From CAYQEC01 sp964416425 (GTDB lineage: Bacteria > Actinomycetota > Acidimicrobiia > Spongiisociales > UBA5794), in contig CAYQEC010000040.1 in NCBI GenBank assembly GCA_964416425.1, positions 1-18,678 on the forward strand: a stretch of 18,678 bases of DNA. Direction: 5' to 3'. Position numbers and translations under genes: made by a program. Position 1 is the stretch's first letter, and every line of letters begins with the position of its first letter. Below, piece by piece: positions 13,377-18,678 of the stretch. A model generated the notes under the pieces. The model was not told the origin of the DNA and did no database searches. It saw only the letters and a program-made list of their open reading frames with translations.

Positions 13377-15396
13377 GGCTGCGCTCCCGTGCCGGCGCCG
13401 CCCGTTTCCTGCGGGATCGGTGGCGCCCGAGATAGGCGAATGCCCCTCCCCCGACGGTGACGAGGCCTCCCGCCCACAGCAGCCACTGCAGCGGGAAGAC
13501 GTACACCCCGAGCACGATCTCGCTGGTGGTGCCGCCCACCAGCGACAGGAAGGTGTCCTCGACGATGCCAACGTGGATCGCCGGGGACGCCACCGCCGGC
13601 GGGCGCCGGTACTCGTTGATCGACGGCGCCAGCACCCCAATCTCCCGCTGGCAGTCGTCGCGGAGGAGGCGGACGCGGGCTGCGGTGACGGTGCGCTGCG
13701 GCTCGGTGCGGGTGGTGGAACCGAGGTACTCGACGCAGTAGCCGTCCACCACCGCGGTGTCACCCTCGGCGAGGTGCACCTCGGAACGGGAGGCCAGCCC
13801 GGTCGAGGTGGCGATGGCGAGCGCCACCAGGGCCACCCCGATGTGGGCGATCTGCCCGCCCCAGTAGCCGGGATCGCCGCCGAGGACCCGTGTCATGGCG
13901 GAGCCGGCCGTGACGCCGCTGCGCCGCACCACGCCGGCCTGTTCCCAGAAGCGGCGGACCGCCACGCCGATGACGAACGTGGAGAGCACCGTGATGAGGA
14001 CCACCGGGACGGAGCGCACCCCGACCAGCACCGCCCCGGCGCCGGCCACCAGCGCCGCCCGCAACGGGGTCCGGATCCGGGCCCACACCACGGTGCCGCG
14101 CGCCACCCGGTACGGCGCGATCGAACCGACCCCGATGGCGAGCAGCAACAGGAAGGCGATGGGGAGCGTGATGCGGTCGAAGAAGGGCCGGCCCACCGAA
14201 ACGACGTCACCGGAGAACGCCTCGGTGAGGATCGGGTACAGGGTCCCGACGAGCACGGTGAAGGCGAAGACGGCGAGCAGCAGGTTGTTGAGCAGGAACG
14301 CTCCCTCCCTGCTGGCGAGAGATTCGAGCCGGGGAGCCGAGGCGACGAGGTCGGCCCGCCAGGCGAATAGCCCGAAGGAGGCGAGCAGCACCAGCACGAG
14401 GAAACCGAGCAGCGCCGGCCCGACACCCGATTGGGTGAAGGAGTGCACCGAGAGGATCGTGCCGGAGCGGGTGAGGAAGGTGCCGAGGATGGTGAGGGCG
14501 AACGTCGAGATGACGAGTACCAGGTTCCAGGCCTGGAGCACGCCACGCCGCCGTTGCACCGCGGCGGAGTGGATGAAGGCGGTGGCGACGAGCCAGGGGA
14601 TGAAGGCGGCGTTCTCGACCGGGTCCCACGCCCAGTAGCCGCCCCAGCCGAGCACGGCATACGACCACCACGCCCCGAGCAGCACCCCGAGGGTGAGGAA
14701 CGTCCAGGCGAGGAGCGACCACCGGTGGGTGCGCTCCAGCCAGGTGCGCCCCTGCTCACCCCGGGCGAGGGCGGAGATGGCGAAGGCGAACGGCACCGTG
14801 AACCCCACGAAGCCCAGGTAGAGCATCGGCGGGTGGATCGCCATCAGGATGTTGTTCTGCAGCAACGGGTTGGCGCCGAGACCGTCGAGGGGAGCGGTGG
14901 CGGCGGCGAGCGGGAACCAGCTCGACGCCTGGCAGACGTCGCTCGCCACCTCGGTGCACACCCGGAACGGGTCGGCGACGGTGGCCATCATGCCGAACCA
15001 GAAGAGGGCGACGGCGCCGATGACGGCGAGGGCGCCGGCGCCGAGGCCGTCACCACGACGCACCGTCCGAGCCACCATCCAGGTGAACCCGGCGAGCACC
15101 AGGCCCCACAACACGATGCTCCCCTCCAGGGCGGCCCAGGCGCTCGCCAGCAGGAAGATGAGCGGCGTCGAACGGGACGAGTGGTCGGCGACGTATTGCA
15201 GGGTGAAGTCGTGGCTCAGCAGCCCGGCCTCGAGGGCGAGGAACGCCACCACGGCGCCGCCCACCAGCAGGGCGACCGGGGAGCGCAGCGATCCTTCGGT
15301 GCCGCCGGGCCGGGCCGTCCGGAACCCGGCCACCGCCAACCAGGCCGACCCGGCCGCCGCCGCCAGGATCGCGAGGTAACCGACGAGGGCGATCAT
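13369..15396 (-). CDS. ccmF: Haem lyase subunit CcmF
   Basis: A 675-residue polytopic membrane protein, close to the usual length of CcmF. The tryptophan-rich WWD haem-handling motif is GWGGYWAWDPVENAAF at 250-265, and the flanking conserved histidines are seen as IHPPM (H188) and FIHSAAV (H276). Around 14 or 15 hydrophobic helices can be counted, with a long extracytoplasmic loop near the C-terminus (about 530-630) before the final helix. CcmF takes haem from holo-CcmE and ligates it to apocytochrome c, together with CcmH and the TPR protein. The ATG overlaps the ccmE stop by 4 bases. Basic residues end the protein, in line with a cytoplasmic C-terminus. Confidence 0.96.
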   Translation of the reverse strand: MIALVGYLAILAAAAGSAWLAVAGFRTARPGGTEGSLRSPVALLVGGAVVAFLALEAGLLSHDFTLQYVADHSSRSTPLIFLLASAWAALEGSIVLWGLVLAGFTWMVARTVRRGDGLGAGALAVIGAVALFWFGMMATVADPFRVCTEVASDVCQASSWFPLAAATAPLDGLGANPLLQNNILMAIHPPMLYLGFVGFTVPFAFAISALARGEQGRTWLERTHRWSLLAWTFLTLGVLLGAWWSYAVLGWGGYWAWDPVENAAFIPWLVATAFIHSAAVQRRRGVLQAWNLVLVISTFALTILGTFLTRSGTILSVHSFTQSGVGPALLGFLVLVLLASFGLFAWRADLVASAPRLESLASREGAFLLNNLLLAVFAFTVLVGTLYPILTEAFSGDVVSVGRPFFDRITLPIAFLLLLAIGVGSIAPYRVARGTVVWARIRTPLRAALVAGAGAVLVGVRSVPVVLITVLSTFVIGVAVRRFWEQAGVVRRSGVTAGSAMTRVLGGDPGYWGGQIAHIGVALVALAIATSTGLASRSEVHLAEGDTAVVDGYCVEYLGSTTRTEPQRTVTAARVRLLRDDCQREIGVLAPSINEYRRPPAVASPAIHVGIVEDTFLSLVGGTTSEIVLGVYVFPLQWLLWAGGLVTVGGGAFAYLGRHRSRRKRAAPARERSHA

Positions 15397-15809
15397 GGCT
15401 CGCCCAGCTGGTGCTCCGACCGGTCGTACACCTCGCCGTCCTCGGTCCGGTACTGCTCGTCGTGCTTGATGAGCATGTTGTCGGAGTGGAACTCGTGGCC
15501 GTCCCAGGTGCCTTCCACCACGATGCCGATGCCGTCTTCGAAGAGTTGCGGCGGGGTGCCCTGATGGAGGACTTCCACTGCCTCACGCCCGTCGGTGAGG
15601 ATGAAGTGGATACCGTCGCCGTTCTCGGTGATCGTCCCGGCCTCGACCTGGCCCCCGAGGCGGAGCCGGGGGGTGGGAAGATCGGTGCGGGCGAGCAGCT
15701 CGGTGGGGGTGTTGAAGTAGACGAGGTTGCTGGTGAGGTTGACGAGCAGCACCGCCAGGATGCCGATCACGATCACCGCCGGGAGCAGGAAGCGCCAGTA
15801 GCGTCTCAC
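15393..15809 (-). CDS. ccmE: Periplasmic-type haem chaperone CcmE
   Basis: A 138-residue protein with one N-terminal anchor helix (about 6-24) and an OB-fold domain outside the membrane. The covalent haem-binding motif is present as L-I-K-H-D-E-Q-Y with the histidine at H116 and the tyrosine at Y120, so this is the classical His variant and not the Cys variant described in some archaea and sulfate reducers. The acidic tail after 121 is short. GTG 15809 is one base after the stop of the ccmD-like gene; the longer frame upstream covers that gene and does not begin like CcmE. CcmE accepts haem from CcmC/D and gives it to CcmF. Confidence 0.94.
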   Translation of the reverse strand: MRRYWRFLLPAVIVIGILAVLLVNLTSNLVYFNTPTELLARTDLPTPRLRLGGQVEAGTITENGDGIHFILTDGREAVEVLHQGTPPQLFEDGIGIVVEGTWDGHEFHSDNMLIKHDEQYRTEDGEVYDRSEHQLGEP

Positions 15810-15810
15810 G

Positions 15811-15924
15811 TCACCGTCTCTCGGCGAGGCGGCGACCCGCCCCCCGCAACCGGGCGGCGAGCGACGCCACGTAGAGGGCGAGAGCCCCATAGGTCAAGGT
15901 GTATCCGAGCACGGCCCACTTCAT
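15811..15924 (-). CDS. ccmD: CcmD-like small membrane protein
   Basis: A 37-residue protein with a single hydrophobic helix (about 4-24) and a basic C-terminus (ARLRGAGRRLAERR). Size, topology and place between ccmC and ccmE identify it as CcmD, the small subunit that helps release holo-CcmE from the CcmABC complex; sequence conservation in this family is too low for a direct match. The ATG overlaps the ccmC stop by 4 bases (ATGA), and a good GGAGG lies upstream. Confidence 0.8.
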   Translation of the reverse strand: MKWAVLGYTLTYGALALYVASLAARLRGAGRRLAERR

Positions 15925-16667
15925 CGACGGCTCCTCCCGGCGGTGACCTCCGGCGCTGACACCGCGTCGCCGGCCACGGGGCCTGCCGGGGCGGTGGCCG
16001 CGTCGTGGAGGGCCAGTTCGATGCGGGCGAGCTGCATCCGGTGCCGCATCAGGGCGACGTAGAGCAGGGTGAAGGCGGCCACCCCGATCCACAGCGCCGC
16101 CAGCAGCGGCGGGTCGATCTGCATCTCGTCGGGCCGCAGCAGCGTCGGCGGCTGGTGAAGGGTGCGCCACCAGATCACCGAGAAGTGCACGATCGGGATC
16201 TGGAACACGCCGACGATGCCGAGGATCGCCGCCCGCCGGGCGCGCCCCTCGGGGTCGGTGATGGTGCGCCGCAGCGCCAGATAGCCGACGTAGACGAAGA
16301 ACATGATGGCGGTGAGAGTGAGCCGGGCGTCCCAGGTCCAGTAGACGCCCCAGATCGGCTTGGCCCAGATCATGCCGTCGACGACCGCGATCCCGGTGAA
16401 CAGCACCCCGACCTCGGCGGAGGCTTCCGCCAGGTGGTCCCACCGCATCCGCCGGGTCGCCAGGTAGGCGATGCTGCCTGCCAGGGTCACGACGAAGGCG
16501 ACGTAGGCGAGCCAGATGGTCGGCACGTGCAGGTAGAGCATCCGGGCCGGTGTGCCCTGGGTCCGCTCGGCGGGGGTGAGGAGGGCGAATCCGAGCGCCA
16601 CCACGATCCCGAGCACGGCCGCGACGTCGAGCCAGCGAGCGGAGCGACGGGTCGGGGAACTGGTCAT
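15921..16667 (-). CDS. ccmC: Haem transporter subunit CcmC
   Basis: A 248-residue membrane protein with six helices. It carries the WWD motif WGVYWTWDARLT at 106-117 and the two conserved extracytoplasmic histidines, H47 in YLHVP and H161 in PIVHFSVIWW. CcmC binds haem at the outer face and attaches it to CcmE. The C-terminal 30 residues are a hydrophilic alanine- and proline-rich tail not found in short forms. The ATG overlaps the ccmB stop by 4 bases, and the gene sits in the usual ABCDE order. The arrangement of motifs separates it from CcmF (longer) and from CcsA of System II. Confidence 0.95.
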   Translation of the reverse strand: MTSSPTRRSARWLDVAAVLGIVVALGFALLTPAERTQGTPARMLYLHVPTIWLAYVAFVVTLAGSIAYLATRRMRWDHLAEASAEVGVLFTGIAVVDGMIWAKPIWGVYWTWDARLTLTAIMFFVYVGYLALRRTITDPEGRARRAAILGIVGVFQIPIVHFSVIWWRTLHQPPTLLRPDEMQIDPPLLAALWIGVAAFTLLYVALMRHRMQLARIELALHDAATAPAGPVAGDAVSAPEVTAGRSRR

Positions 16668-17341
16668 CGGGTCTCCTGGAGGGGGCGGGCGGTGAGCACG
16701 CCGGCGACGGCGAGCGCCAGCACGACGATCGCCATGAGCAGCATCCAGGAGAGAATACCGTCACCCTGGCGTATGGCTTCGGCGCCCTGGGTGGCGCCGA
16801 GCAGGAGCGGGATGGCCAGCGGGGCCACCAGGAACGGGATCAGCGCCGGTCCGGCGGTGAGGCTGGTGGCGATCGAGCCCGAGAGGGTTCCCAGCTCGGC
16901 GAGCCCGCCGGCGGCGAGGGGAATGACGAGCAGCAGCCAGGGCCATCCGCTGAGGTCGATGTCGTAGAGGGCGACGGCGACCGCCCCGACCAGCAGCTCG
17001 AAGCCGATCAGCATCACGGTGCCCGCCATCACCTTCCCGGTGAACTCGGCGGCGGGGTCGATGCCGAGCAGCGCCACTGCGTCCCGTTGCGCCGGCGTCT
17101 CGGTGCTGGTGCGGCGCACCGCGGTGAGCACCCCGAAGAGCAGCACGACCACCCAGAACATGCCGGACCCGATGTCGCGCAGCAGGTTCTCGTTGGTGCC
17201 GACCGCCAGGGGGATGAGCAGCAGGGCCACGGCGCCGAAGGGGATCGTGATCCAAACCACCTCACCGGCGCGGCGTTCCCGCTCCAGGTCGCGGCGGGCG
17301 ATGGCGAGGGCCTGGGACCAGAAGGACGGGCGGCCGCTCAT
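16664..17341 (-). CDS. ccmB: Haem exporter permease CcmB
   Basis: A 225-residue permease with six hydrophobic helices. Landmarks are the early RRDLERERR stretch (16-24), FGVLTAVRRT after helix 2, and the conserved PFLVAPLAIPLLL at 169-181. With CcmA it forms the ABC complex whose ATP hydrolysis is needed to free haem-loaded CcmE from CcmC; whether it moves haem itself is debated for the family. The ATG overlaps the ccmA stop by 4 bases. Length and helix pattern match bacterial CcmB well. Confidence 0.94.
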   Translation of the reverse strand: MSGRPSFWSQALAIARRDLERERRAGEVVWITIPFGAVALLLIPLAVGTNENLLRDIGSGMFWVVVLLFGVLTAVRRTSTETPAQRDAVALLGIDPAAEFTGKVMAGTVMLIGFELLVGAVAVALYDIDLSGWPWLLLVIPLAAGGLAELGTLSGSIATSLTAGPALIPFLVAPLAIPLLLGATQGAEAIRQGDGILSWMLLMAIVVLALAVAGVLTARPLQETR

Positions 17342-17982
17342 CGCAGGGTGCCTCCGGCGATCTCGGCGGTCGTCGACACCAGCGGCGCCACCCGCCCGAC
17401 GTCGTGGGAGACGACGACGGCGGCGCCGCCCCGGTTCCGCACCTCGTCGACGACGTGGGCCACCAGCTCGACCGCGGCGGGGTCGAGGGCGGTATGCGGC
17501 TCGTCGAGCAGGAGCAGGTCCGGCTCGAACAGCAGCTCGCGGGCGAACTCGACCCGCCGCTGCATCCCGTGGGACGACTCGCCGGCCCGGCGGGAGGCGG
17601 CGTTGGCGAGGCCGACCGCCTTGAGGGAGGCGGCGACGCCGGCCGGATCGATGCCGGCGGCGCGGGCGGCGAAGGCGAGGTTCTCCTCCAGGGTGAGTTC
17701 CGGGTAGAGGCCGGGCACGTGGCCGATGAGGCCGATGCGGTGCCGGATGTCGTAGCGATCCGGCCCGGCGAGATCGGCGCCGAGGACCCGCCCCCTCCCG
17801 GCGCTGGGTCGCAGCAGGGTCGCCACGATCCGCAACAGGGTGGTCTTGCCGGCGCCGTTGGCGCCGAAGAGCCCGATGGATTCGCCGGGGCCGACCGTCA
17901 GGTCGACATCGCGCAGGATGGTCGTGGCCCCGATACGGGCCGCGATGCCGTGGAGTTCGACGAGCGGGGTGGTCGAAGACAC
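17338..17982 (-). CDS. ccmA: Haem exporter ATP-binding protein CcmA
   Basis: A 214-residue ABC ATPase: Walker A GANGAGKT at 40-47, signature region SSHGMQRR at 136-143, Walker B LLLLDEP at 156-162 and H-loop H193. The usual Q-loop glutamine is missing; the CcmA-type GH-x-PG sequence is GHVPG (87-91). First gene of the operon. I choose GTG 17982 because a TACACT box ends 8 nt upstream, giving a leaderless transcript, and the domain begins directly after it. No Shine-Dalgarno is seen. Two further in-frame upstream GTG or ATG codons would extend the protein through the promoter and are not supported. It energises release of haem-loaded CcmE together with CcmB, C and D. Confidence 0.93.
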   Translation of the reverse strand: MSSTTPLVELHGIAARIGATTILRDVDLTVGPGESIGLFGANGAGKTTLLRIVATLLRPSAGRGRVLGADLAGPDRYDIRHRIGLIGHVPGLYPELTLEENLAFAARAAGIDPAGVAASLKAVGLANAASRRAGESSHGMQRRVEFARELLFEPDLLLLDEPHTALDPAAVELVAHVVDEVRNRGGAAVVVSHDVGRVAPLVSTTAEIAGGTLR

Positions 17983-17990
17983 GGAGGCGA

Positions 17991-18019
17991 AGTGTACGGT
18001 GGCACGGCGGGCCTCCCAA
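17991..18019 (-). promoter_or_regulatory. Promoter of the ccm operon
   Basis: On the minus strand TTGGGA (18014-18019) is followed after 17 bp by TACACT (17991-17996). The -10 box ends 8 nt before GTG 17982, so transcription should begin at or next to the start codon (leaderless). It faces away from the thioredoxin promoter in a 140-bp divergent region. Confidence 0.55.
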
Positions 18020-18033
18020 CCGATGCCCGCGAG

Positions 18034-18060
18034 GGGAATTTGCAGATGCGTGCATCTGTT
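18034..18060 (+). promoter_or_regulatory. SigR/SigH-type promoter of the thioredoxin gene
   Basis: GGGAAT (18034-18039), 18 bp, then GTT (18058-18060) matches the known consensus for the actinobacterial disulfide-stress sigma factors SigR (Streptomyces) and SigH (Mycobacterium), which drive thioredoxin genes. It would give a leader of about 55 nt. The fit of motif, spacing and target gene is good, but it is read by eye only. Confidence 0.55.
18043..18058. promoter_or_regulatory. Perfect inverted repeat, putative operator
   Basis: CAGATGC-GT-GCATCTG is a perfect 7-bp dyad lying between the SigR-like -35 and -10 boxes and about 25 bp upstream of the ccm -35 box. A regulator bound here could affect both divergent units. 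No regulator gene is in the window. Confidence 0.4.
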
Positions 18061-18122
18061 GTGGTGACCGAACGGGATGAAGAGGTCGCTACCGCGACAC
18101 CCAACCACCGGAGTCACCACCA

Positions 18123-18533
18123 ATGGCAACCATCGCTCTGAACAAGGACAATTTCGAATCGACCATCGTCGACAACGACATGGTTCTGGTCGATTTCTGG
18201 GCCGACTGGTGCGGTCCCTGCAAGATGTTCGCACCGGTGTACGACAAGGTCTCGGAGTCCTACCCGGACGTGGTGTTCGCCAAGGTCGACACCGAGGATC
18301 AGCAACAGCTGGCCTCCTACTTCCAGATCCGCTCGATCCCGACGCTCATGATCTTCCGCGACAAGATCGGGATCTTCTCGCAGCCGGGCGCCCTGCCGGA
18401 AGCCGCCCTCACCGACCTCATCGACCAGGCTCAGGCGCTCGACATGGACGACGTACGCCGCCAGATCGAGGCCTCGCAGGGCAACGGCGAGCACGACCCC
18501 GAGCACGAGCACGAGCACGAGCACACCCACTGA
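18123..18533 (+). CDS. Thioredoxin with His-rich C-terminal tail
   Basis: A 136-residue cytosolic thioredoxin. The fold covers residues 1-105 with active site W-C-G-P-C (C30, C33) and cis-proline P73 in SIPT. A linker (about 106-122) leads to a tail, residues 123-136, in which six of fourteen residues are histidine alternating with glutamate; part of it is encoded by four perfect GAGCAC units (18501-18524). Ordinary thioredoxins stop near residue 108, so the tail is an addition that may bind metal ions such as nickel, zinc or copper. ATG 18123 has GGAG 8 nt upstream and is preceded by a disulfide-stress type promoter. Divergent from ccmA: cytosolic reductant could feed the ccm thiol relay through a membrane carrier, but no such carrier is encoded here. 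Confidence 0.92.
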   Translation: MATIALNKDNFESTIVDNDMVLVDFWADWCGPCKMFAPVYDKVSESYPDVVFAKVDTEDQQQLASYFQIRSIPTLMIFRDKIGIFSQPGALPEAALTDLIDQAQALDMDDVRRQIEASQGNGEHDPEHEHEHEHTH

Positions 18534-18582
18534 ACCAAGGCTTCCCCCGCCGCGTCTGCTGTCGCCCCCTTCCTTCCTCTCG

Positions 18583-18678
18583 TCCCCCTCGGAATTCGGG
18601 GAGACCGACGAGCCATTCTCTCATCCCCCCTGGAATCAGGGGGGACCGGCGAACGAAGTGAGCCGAGGGGGGTTCCGT
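18583..18678 (+). repeat. Palindromic repeat cluster (right edge)
   Basis: Downstream of the thioredoxin gene, a TCCCC/GGGGA hairpin (18583-18602) is followed by a perfect hairpin with 9-bp arms TCCCCCCTG / CAGGGGGGA around GAAT (18624-18645), then CGGC/GCCG arms (18647-18665) and AGGGGGG. Layout and the core CCCTGATTCCAGGG (minus strand) match the element at 1-62 in opposite orientation. It may end thioredoxin transcription. It runs off the window. Confidence 0.6.

Noticed and set aside
17983..18055. Longer CcmA start upstream of GTG 17982
   Set aside because: The extension would run through the -10 and -35 boxes and does not add family-like sequence.

Overview
The window is GC-rich, densely coding DNA from a bacterium that is most likely an actinomycete (Actinomycetota), possibly a member of the Acidimicrobiia. 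The reasons are very high third-position GC, many GTG starts, leaderless promoters (a TANNNT -10 box 7-8 nt before the start codon), a SigR/SigH-type GGGAAT-N18-GTT promoter before a thioredoxin gene, and recurring CCCTGATYCCAGGG palindromes. The phylum is inferred; no rRNA or other marker is present.

Left part (1-4470, all minus strand): a palindromic element, then a glycerophosphodiester phosphodiesterase overlapping a MOSC-like gene (enzyme upstream), a small repetitive LEA-like protein with its own AT-rich promoter, and a large M1 zinc aminopeptidase. On the plus strand, divergent from the aminopeptidase, are a leaderless DUF2277 gene, an alpha/beta hydrolase, and a three-gene ABC-2 exporter operon (one ATPase, two permeases).

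Middle (8913-11593): the exporter operon converges, six bases apart, on a minus-strand gene of unknown function. The 3' end of that gene is made of an exact 63-bp tandem duplication packed with perfect hairpins. Next is a glpD-type FAD glycerol-3-phosphate dehydrogenase whose codon use is clearly less GC-biased than its neighbours. It is flanked by a structured 3' element and by about 360 bp without a convincing gene, so it looks like a transferred segment.

Right part (11594-17982, minus strand): a complete System I cytochrome c maturation operon in the order ccmA-B-C-D-E-F-H-(TPR, CcmI-like)-G. Almost every junction is a 4- or 8-base start/stop overlap. CcmA/B with CcmC/D move and load heme onto CcmE, CcmF/H and the TPR protein ligate it to apocytochrome, and CcmG supplies reductant. 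Divergent from ccmA is a thioredoxin with a His-rich tail, preceded by a disulfide-stress-type promoter and a perfect inverted repeat. The window ends in further palindromic elements of the same family as at its left edge, in opposite orientation.
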